Positions 1 through 7,898 of a stretch of 64,000 nt of DNA are shown here, one piece after another. The position numbers were made by a program, and so were the translations under genes. Within the stretch, counting starts at the first letter, position 1, and each line of letters starts with the position of its first letter. A model generated the notes under the pieces. That model was not told the origin of the DNA and made no database searches. It saw only the letters and a program-made list of their open reading frames with translations. Origin of the DNA: Natronocalculus amylovorans (lineage in GTDB: Archaea > Halobacteriota > Halobacteria > Halobacteriales > Haloferacaceae). The stretch spans positions 682,001 to 746,000 of the forward strand of contig NZ_JAKRVX010000001.1 of assembly GCF_023638035.1 (NCBI RefSeq). Reading direction: 5' to 3'.

Positions 1-578
1 GAGAGGCCATCACCATCTGTATCTGCGTATGCGGGATGGGTTCCGGCACTGATCTCTTGCTCATTTAGTAATCCATTCCCGGAGAGATCTCCTTCCGGCA
101 GAAAAATATGAACCGGTACGGTTTGGGTGTCAACAATCTGTTGTTCTGTTGATCCATGCCCGCTGTAGAGCCGAATCGAGATCCATTGGTTTCCGTGTGC
201 GGACTCCGGCCAGTGGTCAATGTGGAGCGGCACATATGCTGTCTCTGTCCCTCGCGGGATGAATTCACAGCCGAAGGAGACGTGATCACTCTCGAGTGCC
301 TCCGTCGAAGCACACACAAAGACAGCAGACTCCCGATCGGGGGACACGGCGATCGTCAGCGTTGCGGATTCTTCCGCCCAGAGGAACGTCCGATCGGCGG
401 TCTCAACTGCAACCCCATCGCCGTGATAGCTTACCGCATTAATATGTGGAGAGCTGTCAACTTCGGCAGTTGCTGTCGGGAGGACAATGAGACAAACACC
501 GAGCAGACAGGCCACTATCGCCACCGTAATTAAGACGTGTTTCTGTGAGAAACCCAACAGGAGTTCGTCTGTTGCCAC
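1..578 (-). CDS. Exported protein with Ca-binding-type repeat start (C-terminus cut by window edge)
   Basis: Reading leftward from a GTG at 576-578 there is an open frame to the window edge of about 192 residues. The N-terminus has a short polar stretch and then a hydrophobic segment (around residues 15-35, ITVAIVACLLGVCLIVLP) ending in TATAEV, which looks like a Sec signal peptide. The mature part is polar and beta-rich, with Cys in VCAS and FGCEF. The last visible residues, DTDGDGL, match the thrombospondin type-3/EF-hand-like calcium repeat that often precedes repeats or a cell-surface anchor in haloarchaeal exported proteins. An in-frame TGA just upstream of the GTG limits the start. The function is unknown; secretion and cation binding are inferred. 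Confidence 0.7.
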   Translation of the reverse strand, partial: MATDELLLGFSQKHVLITVAIVACLLGVCLIVLPTATAEVDSSPHINAVSYHGDGVAVETADRTFLWAEESATLTIAVSPDRESAVFVCASTEALESDHVSFGCEFIPRGTETAYVPLHIDHWPESAHGNQWISIRLYSGHGSTEQQIVDTQTVPVHIFLPEGDLSGNGLLNEQEISAGTHPAYADTDGDGL

Positions 579-716
579 TGTCGTTCACCGAAAATACGAC
601 AGACGGAGCAAAGTAGCTTGTTCAAGGAAATTAGTAGGTATCAATTGTTACGCGACAACAAACAAATCAACATAGGAACCCACACGTACAAACCGTCAGC
701 AAAACTACTGATCGGT

Positions 717-974
717 ATGCAACAGCTCTGGCTCGTCGAACGATCGGTTGACACCCGAGATTTGGTAACACTGATATATGCAACAACGGACGGAAAACTC
801 GAGCGGAGAAAAGAGTTTGCCGCCGCCACGTTACAGCAGCATGGGCGGACGGTTACCGCAGCAATTGAAGCCCCAGTTGAAAAGCTGGAACCAGTGTTGG
901 AGACCGATAGAAAGCGGTTCGCAACGGAGGCGACAAAGATGTCGAAAACACATGACCCTGAAGACGAAATATAG
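717..974 (+). CDS. Small conserved-looking hypothetical protein (85 aa)
   Basis: The frame starts at ATG 717 (MQQLWLVERSVDTRDL) and ends at 974, shortly before the P450 gene and on the same strand. The N-terminal half looks like a compact beta/alpha module (LVTLIYATTDG) followed by a charged amphipathic helix, and the tail is acidic (HDPEDEI). Composition is haloarchaeal-like and the opposite-strand frame is less acidic, so I take this frame as real. An upstream in-frame ATG at 618 would add 33 basic, unconvincing residues. I do not recognise a family. It could be co-transcribed with the P450, 66 bases downstream. Confidence 0.55.
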   Translation: MQQLWLVERSVDTRDLVTLIYATTDGKLERRKEFAAATLQQHGRTVTAAIEAPVEKLEPVLETDRKRFATEATKMSKTHDPEDEI

Positions 975-1040
975 CAATTTCGGCGGATAGAAACGGTTTC
1001 CGGCCGAATCCTTTTGCATACCGAAACCCTACGAATAGTA

Positions 1041-2390
1041 ATGAGTATCCGACCGCCGGGACCGAAGGGTGTACCACTGTTTGGAAACAGCAGACAGTAC
1101 GCGAACGACCCATTTTCATTCATGCAAGCGTGTGCCGATGCGTACGGTGACGTCGTGCGATTTGACCTTGGTCCGATCGACACGTACATGCTCACGAATC
1201 CACGCGATATTGAGCGCGTGTTGGTGTCGGATGCAGCACGGTATCAGAAGCTCGACCTTGGAGACGACGCGATCTACAATCTCCTTGGCGATGGGCTCTT
1301 GATGAGCGAAGGCGCCACCTGGGAGAAACAACGACAGCTGGCAAATCCCGCCTTTCGGATGAATCGCATCACAAAGCTCGGTGGGATGATGACCGACCAC
1401 ACCGACGCAATGCTGTCGGGATGGGCTGATGGCGACCGAATTGATGCACAGGTAGAGATGGCACGAGTGACAGTGAAAATTATTGTCAATGCGATGTTTG
1501 GAACCGAGATTGCCGATGAGCGGATACGAGCAGTCCAAGAAAACCTCGAACCGCTCGGGGCGCGGTTTGAGCCGGATCCAACGAGATTTTTAGTGCCGAA
1601 CTGGGCACCGACACCGGAGAACAGACAGTTCGATGGTGCGATCGAGACGCTTGAAACACTTATTGACGAACTCGTTGCAGAGCGACGGGAAACCGGCTAT
1701 CACGAGACGGAAGACGGGGAGGTACCAATGGATCTGTTGTCAATTATTCTGCGGGCGATCGACGATGGCGAACAGACCACACAGAGTTTGCGCGACGAGA
1801 TGATGACCATGCTTCTGGCAGGTCACGACACGACTGCACTGACGCTTACATACACCTGGTACCTTCTCTCAGAACACCCAGAAGCGAGAGATAAACTGCA
1901 CGCGGAGCTTGCGGAGGTGTTGGATGGAAAAACGCCAACAGCGGCGGATACCAGAAAGCTCGAATATACCGAGTGGGTCCTAAACGAGGCAATGCGGCTG
2001 TATCCACCCGTGTATACGCTCTTCCGCGAGCCAAAGATCGACGTGAAGCTTGGTGGCTATCGGATTCCAGAGGGAGCAGGAATTATGTTGCCACAGTGGG
2101 TCGTGCATCGATCGCCGCGGTGGTACACCAACCCGGACCAGTTTGAGCCCGAAAGATGGGCACCAAAACGGCGGTCAGAGCGCCCACGGTTTGCATTTTT
2201 CCCATTCGGTGGTGGTCCACGCCACTGTATCGGGAAACAGTTCTCCATGCTTGAGGCAAAGCTCATCCTCGCAATGGTTGCACAGGAGTACGAATTGGAT
2301 TACTTGGGTAAGGGGGAGTTTGGCCTCCGAGGCTCGCTCACGATGCATCCACAGGAGCCGATGGCAATGCGGCTCACAAAGCGATCGTAG
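1041..2390 (+). CDS. Cytochrome P450 (CYP174-like)
   Basis: A 449-residue haem monooxygenase. It has the I-helix oxygen-activation motif AGHDTT (about residues 260-265), the K-helix ExxR in NEAMRLYPP (about 316-319) and the haem loop FGGGPRHCIG (about 389-398), with axial Cys near 396. Starting at ATG 1041 gives the usual proline-rich P450 N-terminus (IRPPGPKGVPLFGN); an upstream in-frame ATG at 1014 is less likely. There is no membrane anchor, so it is probably cytosolic. Its substrate is unknown; CYP174A1 of Halobacterium is the nearest named family I can recall. No redox partner is adjacent, but a CX5C-type ferredoxin lies at 40514-40756. Confidence 0.92.
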   Translation: MSIRPPGPKGVPLFGNSRQYANDPFSFMQACADAYGDVVRFDLGPIDTYMLTNPRDIERVLVSDAARYQKLDLGDDAIYNLLGDGLLMSEGATWEKQRQLANPAFRMNRITKLGGMMTDHTDAMLSGWADGDRIDAQVEMARVTVKIIVNAMFGTEIADERIRAVQENLEPLGARFEPDPTRFLVPNWAPTPENRQFDGAIETLETLIDELVAERRETGYHETEDGEVPMDLLSIILRAIDDGEQTTQSLRDEMMTMLLAGHDTTALTLTYTWYLLSEHPEARDKLHAELAEVLDGKTPTAADTRKLEYTEWVLNEAMRLYPPVYTLFREPKIDVKLGGYRIPEGAGIMLPQWVVHRSPRWYTNPDQFEPERWAPKRRSERPRFAFFPFGGGPRHCIGKQFSMLEAKLILAMVAQEYELDYLGKGEFGLRGSLTMHPQEPMAMRLTKRS

Positions 2391-2395
2391 TCCGG

Positions 2396-2923
2396 CTATT
2401 CGGTCAACGAGATCCTACCAGCGATTTCACGAAACTGTGGGTCCCAAATATCGAGTGACGTAACGCGCCACTCAATCGGGTCAACGGTCATTTCTGAGAG
2501 TCGATCGGCCACGGCTGTCGCGCCACCGCGGGCGAGTGTGACATGTGGTGTGTATTTCTCACCTTCGAGTCCGTCGATCGGACCAAACTCCGAGACGAGT
2601 CGCCTATGGAATTCCATGAGCGGTTCACTTTCGATGGCGAGATACACAACAGGTGCAGAACCGACTGGCGGTTCGTCAAAGGTGTCGATGTGTGTTGCAC
2701 GAACGGTGAACGGTGCGGTATTTGCAGCCAGTGGTCTGAGGAGATGCCGAAACGCGGCAACTTGCTGATTCGGCGAGAGCCCACGCTCAAGGAGGCTATC
2801 GTCGAATCGTTTGAGGACCAGTGTATGTCGGTCCCGCATTCGCTGGAACTGTATGAGATCTGGGTGGATCCTGTTTGCAAGCTGTTTGGTGCGCCCGGAG
2901 ACGGGAACGTTGACGCTGAACAC
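2396..2923 (-). CDS. 2H phosphoesterase / 2'-5' RNA ligase-like protein
   Basis: The protein carries the two HxT/S-type motifs of the LigT/2H superfamily: RHTLVLKR in the first half and PHVTLARGG in the second. Members act as cyclic phosphodiesterases or 2'-5' RNA ligases. I chose the GTG at 2921-2923 (FSVNVPVSGRTKQLA) because family members begin with this strand; the open frame reaches a GTG at 2956 that would add 11 hydrophobic residues. It converges with the P450 gene, leaving 5 bases between stops. Its substrate is not determinable here. Confidence 0.82.
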   Translation of the reverse strand: MFSVNVPVSGRTKQLANRIHPDLIQFQRMRDRHTLVLKRFDDSLLERGLSPNQQVAAFRHLLRPLAANTAPFTVRATHIDTFDEPPVGSAPVVYLAIESEPLMEFHRRLVSEFGPIDGLEGEKYTPHVTLARGGATAVADRLSEMTVDPIEWRVTSLDIWDPQFREIAGRISLTE

Positions 2924-3028
2924 GAATACTCTCAGGAGGTACGGTATGAAAAGCACGACGAACCATCGAGCGAGATATCTGGATAGAAAGAGGCAACCAA
3001 TTTAGTAAGGGGCAACAGAGAGGTTGGT

Positions 3029-4090
3029 ATGCGGGTCGCCATCGTCTTCATCTGTCTGCTCGTGTGTGGTGGAGCGGTTGCACTCACTGGCAGTGCAACC
3101 CCTGCAACGCTCGTTGGAGACGAGATGTTACAAACCGGCGAGTTGGATGCAGATAGAATCATCTTGGAGGCGAACGTCGATGAAGCCGGTACGGCAACGT
3201 GGACCGTTAGCTACCGAATTGCGTTAGACGATGACGCGACCGAGGAGGCCTTTGACGATCTCCGCGATGAAATTGCGGACGACGAGGACGCATATTTGGA
3301 GCCGTTTGTCGATCGAATGCAGCGTGTCCAAGACGATGCAGCATCCCAAACAAGCCGGGAGATGGCGATCGAAAACCCACGCATTGAGACCGACAGACAG
3401 GAGCTTCCGGGGCCGTACGGAATTGTTCGATATGAGTTCGAGTGGGTTGGATTTGCAGCGGTTTCGGATGACACGATCGTTGCAGGTGATGCGCTCTCTG
3501 GACTCTTTTTAGATGAAGAAAATAGGCTTATCATCCGACATCCGGAGGGATATACTGTTGAATCCATCTCCCCATCGCCATCGGAACAAACCGATCGATC
3601 GATGAGTTGGAACGGGCCGATCGATTTTGCCCCGAATGAGCCACGAGTGACGGTTGTGCCTGCATCAACGCCGCTTTTCACTGCTGATCGAGTTGCGATC
3701 GGTTTAGGAGTGGTATTGGTGATTGTCGGTGGCGCGTTGTGGCTCCGACGCGATGTAGATTCAAAAAGTACGCCGACAGAAGCGCCAGAAGCTGGTGCGC
3801 AGCCAACGACCCCATCTGAGCCGCAGAGCGTTGCAGAAGACACCGATACGGAGGAACCAAACATGGTTCCAGAAGAGCTTCTCAGCAACGAAGAGCGCGT
3901 GCTCCGGCTGGTCGAAGAGAATGGCGGCCGAATGAAACAACAAGAGGTGGTGCAGTCGTTCGAGTGGAGTGCAGCTCGAACGAGCCAGATCGTTGGCGCG
4001 CTCCGAGATGACGGGAAAATCGAGAGCTTCAGAATCGGACGTGAGAACGTCCTCCGAATCCCGGAGAAAGACGAGGAATCGCGCGAATAG
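3029..4090 (+). CDS. Membrane-anchored protein with exported domain and cytoplasmic winged helix-turn-helix
   Basis: The 353-residue protein has a signal peptide (residues 1-22, VAIVFICLLVCGGAVALTGSA) and an exported beta-rich domain of about 200 residues with an acidic helical insertion. One transmembrane helix follows (about 228-248, VAIGLGVVLVIVGGALWL), then a low-complexity Pro/Thr/Glu linker. The cytoplasmic C-terminus (about 290-345) is a winged HTH (NEERVLRLVEENGGRMKQQE, then WSAARTSQIVGALRDDGKI). The layout matches the haloarchaeal DUF7345/DUF7343 family as I recall it. An outside sensor joined to an inside DNA-binding domain suggests one-component transmembrane signalling; that is inference. 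Confidence 0.82.
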   Translation: MRVAIVFICLLVCGGAVALTGSATPATLVGDEMLQTGELDADRIILEANVDEAGTATWTVSYRIALDDDATEEAFDDLRDEIADDEDAYLEPFVDRMQRVQDDAASQTSREMAIENPRIETDRQELPGPYGIVRYEFEWVGFAAVSDDTIVAGDALSGLFLDEENRLIIRHPEGYTVESISPSPSEQTDRSMSWNGPIDFAPNEPRVTVVPASTPLFTADRVAIGLGVVLVIVGGALWLRRDVDSKSTPTEAPEAGAQPTTPSEPQSVAEDTDTEEPNMVPEELLSNEERVLRLVEENGGRMKQQEVVQSFEWSAARTSQIVGALRDDGKIESFRIGRENVLRIPEKDEESRE

Positions 4091-4149
4091 CGCAGCCAAA
4101 CAGCCGAATCCAACCACAGACGTAAGTACTTCGCGTAGTAATATTAACC

Positions 4150-5316
4150 ATGAGCGAAAGCCTGTTTCAGCAGGCGGGTCGAGCAACCCAGCAAGGCCCG
4201 GTTCCCAGTGGTATTCCCGATGGCGTGTGGACAACACTCGCAGTGCTCGGTGCTGCTGCAGTCGGATTCCTCCTCTTTAGCGGTAGCTTAGATCCGATCA
4301 CAGCGATTGGCCTCCTCGTACTAATTGTTGCAACAGTCACCGTTGCTAGTGCTGTTGAGATGGTTGACGCATACGAGCAGCGAGCGCTTACCGTCTTCGG
4401 AGAGTACAGAAAGCTTCTCAAGCCCGGATTAAATATCATCCCGCCGTTCGTTTCTCGAACCTATCGGTTTGATATGCGAACTCGAACGATCGATGTTCCA
4501 CGGCAGGAAGCAATTACACGTGACAACTCGCCAGTTCGAGCAGACGCGGTTGTCTACTACCGTATCATGGATGCGCGGAAAGCGTTCTTGGAAGTCGATA
4601 ACTATGAAGTTGCGATCTCGAATCTTGCACAGACAACACTCCGTGCTGTGATTGGAGATATGGAGCTGGACGAAACCCTCTCACGGCGAGAAGAAATCAA
4701 CGCGAAAATCAGAAAAGAGTTGGATGAGCCAACAGATGAGTGGGGAATTCGTGTTGAGGCAGTTGAGGTGCGTGAGGTAAGTCCATCCCCAGAAGTTCAG
4801 CGTGCGATGGAGCAACAGACAGCCGCAGAGCGCCGTCGCCGTGCAATGATTCTCGAAGCACAGGGAGAACGCCGCAGTGCAGTTGAGAAAGCGGAGGGTG
4901 ACAAACAGTCGAACATCATCCGTGCACAAGGTGAAAAACAGAGTCAGATTTTGGAAGCACAGGGTGAGTCCATCTCGACTGTCCTCCGTGCAAAAGCCGC
5001 AGACTCGATGGGTGAGCGTGCGATCATCGAGCGTGGAATGGAGACCCTTGAAAAGATCGGTCAAGGAGAGTCGACCACGTTTATTCTCCCACAAGAGCTC
5101 ACATCGCTTGTTGGCCGCTACGGACAGCAGCTAACTGGAAGCGATGTGCAATCCGAAACACAGCCGCTTGAGAGCCTCCCGTTCGATTCGGAGACAAAAG
5201 AGTGGCTTGGGTTGGACAACATTGACGAGCTGCTGGGTGAACTGGATATCACGGAGACAGATATCAAAGGTGGGGAAGCCGATATGGAGAAAGAGGTTGT
5301 CTTAGAACAGGACTAG
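4150..5316 (+). CDS. SPFH/band-7 (stomatin-like) membrane protein
   Basis: A 388-residue protein with two N-terminal hydrophobic segments (about 28-45 and 50-70). The SPFH domain follows (AYEQRALTVFGEYRKLLKPG, DVPRQEAITRDNSPVRADAV, about residues 75-240). Next is a long Ala/Glu/Arg coiled coil with repeated AQGE units (EAQGERRS, RAQGEKQS, EAQGESIS) and an acidic tail. Stomatin-like proteins form membrane scaffolds, often with an NfeD or FtsH partner; neither is next to it here. It begins 59 bases after the HTH membrane protein on the same strand. Confidence 0.92.
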   Translation: MSESLFQQAGRATQQGPVPSGIPDGVWTTLAVLGAAAVGFLLFSGSLDPITAIGLLVLIVATVTVASAVEMVDAYEQRALTVFGEYRKLLKPGLNIIPPFVSRTYRFDMRTRTIDVPRQEAITRDNSPVRADAVVYYRIMDARKAFLEVDNYEVAISNLAQTTLRAVIGDMELDETLSRREEINAKIRKELDEPTDEWGIRVEAVEVREVSPSPEVQRAMEQQTAAERRRRAMILEAQGERRSAVEKAEGDKQSNIIRAQGEKQSQILEAQGESISTVLRAKAADSMGERAIIERGMETLEKIGQGESTTFILPQELTSLVGRYGQQLTGSDVQSETQPLESLPFDSETKEWLGLDNIDELLGELDITETDIKGGEADMEKEVVLEQD

Positions 5317-5362
5317 CTGGCTCAAATACGGTCGTACCGGTTGTCCCAAACATGAAATACTG

Positions 5363-6760
5363 GTGCGGCCTAGGGTAGACGTGACTGGAGGTACTGACTC
5401 TCGGATTCACTCGTTTTATACGAAGACATCAAGACCCTTGTCTGATGGCCTCATTCAGACGGATACTGATTTTGAAGTTGTAGCTTGTAACTCAGCCGCG
5501 AGTCAATTGCTCCAAACGATCGATACCCAGTGCATCGGCACCTCTCTATGGACGTTATTTCCCGATTCGCGTGGAACCATCGCACAAACCGAGATTGAAA
5601 CGGCGCTTGAGAGCCAACAGCAGCGGTCATTTAAATGGTATGCTGGAGAGTCACAGACATGGGTTGAAGTACTCGTCTTCCCGAGTATCGACGGGCTAAC
5701 GCTCGTGCTCACGAAACTCCGGAGCGATGGGCGGCGGCACCGAAATATCGATCTCTACAAATCGGAATTAGAACCGGCCAGCGTGGGTGGATGGAAGATC
5801 GACCTCCCGTCAGAAACGCTTCACGTCTCAGAGGAGGTCCTTCGTATCCGCGGACTCCCGGCCGATTACGACCTGACTATCGAGGAAGGCATCCAGTTTT
5901 ATCATCCCGAGGACCGGCGGATTCTGACTGCAGCGGTCGATCGACTTAAAAACGGAGGAGAAACGTATGATTTAGAACTTCGAGAGGTCAGAGAGAATGG
6001 TGATATCTATTGGGTCCGGACAACCGGCATCGCAGATTATAACGAGAGCGGGGAAATCATTGCGCTGCGCGGTGTGTACCGAGACATCACGGAGCGCAAA
6101 GAAAGCGAACTCGAACTACAACGAAAAACCCGCGAACTAGCGCGGCAAAATGAACGTCTTGATAACTTCGCAAATGTGATCACTCACGACCTTCGGAATC
6201 GATTAAATGTTGCGCAAGGTCGGCTAGGACTTGCTCGTGAACAGCTCGAAAGCGAGCACTTCGATGTAATTGAACGATCGCTTTCCCGTATGCAAACGCT
6301 GATTGAAGAGGTGCTCGATCTGGCGCGCCACGGCAAAGCGGTTCATAATCCAGCGCCAGTTGAGCTCACCGTGATTGTCCAACAGAGTTGGGAGGCGGTT
6401 GAGACGGCCGGTGCCCAACTGATCAGTCAAGATCGCCTGACAATACTCGCCGATCGAAACCGAATGAAGCAACTGTTTGAAAATCTCATACGAAACGCAA
6501 TTGAACACGGTGGTGAAGATGTCACGGTGACGATCGGCGCACTCGATGATGGGTTTTTTGTCGAAGACAACGGACCGGGGATTCCCGTAAACGAACGCGA
6601 GCAGGTATTCGAATCCGGGTACACCACATCCTCGAGTGGGACCGGGTTTGGGTTAGCAATTATCAAGGAGATAGCTGACGCACACCACTGGAACGTGCAA
6701 ATCACCGAGAGCTCCGGTGGCGGCACACGATTTGAGTGTACTGGCGTTGAGATGGGGTGA
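5363..6760 (+). CDS. PAS-domain sensor histidine kinase
   Basis: A soluble 465-residue kinase. The first PAS-like region (about 25-120) is degenerate. A second PAS/PAC (about 140-245) ends with the typical GVYRDITERKE. The H-box is in ANVITHDLRNRLNVAQGRL (about 276-294), the N-box in LFENLIRNAIEHGG, G1 in VEDNGPGIP and G2 in GTGFGLAI, so all catalytic elements are present. There is no transmembrane segment, so a cytosolic signal is likely. The start is GTG 5363, or the in-frame GTG 5381. No response regulator is adjacent, which is common for haloarchaeal orphan kinases. Confidence 0.9.
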   Translation: MRPRVDVTGGTDSRIHSFYTKTSRPLSDGLIQTDTDFEVVACNSAASQLLQTIDTQCIGTSLWTLFPDSRGTIAQTEIETALESQQQRSFKWYAGESQTWVEVLVFPSIDGLTLVLTKLRSDGRRHRNIDLYKSELEPASVGGWKIDLPSETLHVSEEVLRIRGLPADYDLTIEEGIQFYHPEDRRILTAAVDRLKNGGETYDLELREVRENGDIYWVRTTGIADYNESGEIIALRGVYRDITERKESELELQRKTRELARQNERLDNFANVITHDLRNRLNVAQGRLGLAREQLESEHFDVIERSLSRMQTLIEEVLDLARHGKAVHNPAPVELTVIVQQSWEAVETAGAQLISQDRLTILADRNRMKQLFENLIRNAIEHGGEDVTVTIGALDDGFFVEDNGPGIPVNEREQVFESGYTTSSSGTGFGLAIIKEIADAHHWNVQITESSGGGTRFECTGVEMG

Positions 6761-6882
6761 GCGAGTGCACAGAATAGTGACCTCATAGCAACGCTCACGA
6801 CTCTCGACATTTTGTTGACTAAGCGTCCTGTATTCAGCATACCGATCAGACCACTACCGGAGGATTCCAACAGCGCTGGTAG

Positions 6883-7875
6883 TTACCAGTCCAACGAACC
6901 ACCGGATTGATACTCAGTCACTTTTCGTTCGAAGAAGTTCGCTTCCTTGTTGAGATCGATCGCCTCGGACATCCACGGGAATGGGTTCTGCGTATTGAAG
7001 GCTGGGCCGCAATCTAACTGTGTGAGTCGGCGATCGGCCACGTACTCGACATACTCACAGAACGCTTCGGGACTGAGTCCAAGGATCGAGTCCGGACAGG
7101 CTTCCGTTGCGTACTGTCGCTCCAACGCGACAGCGTCGATGATGAGCGATCGGATCTCAGCATCGAATGAATCAGTCCACACGCCGGGGTTCTCTTGTCG
7201 GATAGTGGTGATAAGATCAACACCGAAGTTGACGTGAAGCGACTCATCGCGCATGATGTATCGGAACTGCTCACCAATTCCCGGCATTGTCCCCTGTCGT
7301 CGGAGCGCGAGCATCATCGCAAAGCCTGCGTAGAAAAACACCCCTTCCATGATGATGTAGAAGCCAACAAGATCGCGGAGAAATGCTCGAAGATCGTCGT
7401 CGGTTTCGATCGTGAAGTCGGGATCGTCGATCGTTTTTGTAAGATCGACCACAAAGGCGTCTTTGGCTTCGATCGCAGGGATTCTATCGTACATGCCGTA
7501 GAGATACTCCGGCTCGAAGCCGAGGCTATCACAGCAGTAGATGAACGTATCAGTATGAATCGCCTCCTCGTACGCTTGCCGGAGTAAGTATTGTCGACAC
7601 TCCGGTGCAGTCACATGGTCGTAGACTGCAAGGACGAGATTGTTTGCGGTGAGCGACTCCGCAGTTGAGAAGAAGCCGAGGTTCCACTCGATGAGCTGTC
7701 GCTCCTCAGGGGTGAGTTCATCGCCGTTCCATTGGGCAATATCGTCGCCCATGGGAACCTCTTCGGGAACCCAGTTGTTTGCAACGCCATCGCGGTAGTA
7801 CTGGCGGGCCCAGTCGTACTCGATCGGCAGGATTTTATTCGGGTCGTGCTGGCTGTCGTTGGTAAGGATAGACAT
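6883..7875 (-). CDS. nrdB: Ribonucleoside-diphosphate reductase, beta (radical) subunit
   Basis: A 330-residue ferritin-like R2 protein. The carboxylate/His ligands of the dimetal site are visible: E in WNLGFFSTAESLTANN, EEAIHTD in the second helix pair, EGVFFYAGFAM and RDESLHVNFG. It supplies the radical that the alpha subunit uses to reduce ribonucleotides. It is the second gene after nrdA, separated by 23 bases, so the two are probably co-transcribed leftward. The presence of a beta subunit marks a class I enzyme. Confidence 0.95.
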   Translation of the reverse strand: MSILTNDSQHDPNKILPIEYDWARQYYRDGVANNWVPEEVPMGDDIAQWNGDELTPEERQLIEWNLGFFSTAESLTANNLVLAVYDHVTAPECRQYLLRQAYEEAIHTDTFIYCCDSLGFEPEYLYGMYDRIPAIEAKDAFVVDLTKTIDDPDFTIETDDDLRAFLRDLVGFYIIMEGVFFYAGFAMMLALRRQGTMPGIGEQFRYIMRDESLHVNFGVDLITTIRQENPGVWTDSFDAEIRSLIIDAVALERQYATEACPDSILGLSPEAFCEYVEYVADRRLTQLDCGPAFNTQNPFPWMSEAIDLNKEANFFERKVTEYQSGGSLDW

Positions 7876-7898
7876 TGGTTGGGTGAGTTTGTGAATGG

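Noticed and set aside
641-1195. Long minus-strand frame (184 codons) opposite the small protein and P450 start
   Set aside because: It is Ser/Cys/Arg-rich, non-acidic and antisense to two better frames, the pattern expected for a shadow of haloarchaeal coding DNA.
3211-4113. 300-codon minus-strand frame opposite the membrane HTH gene
   Set aside because: Ser/Thr/Arg-rich antisense shadow with no motif; the plus frame has signal peptide, membrane helix and HTH.
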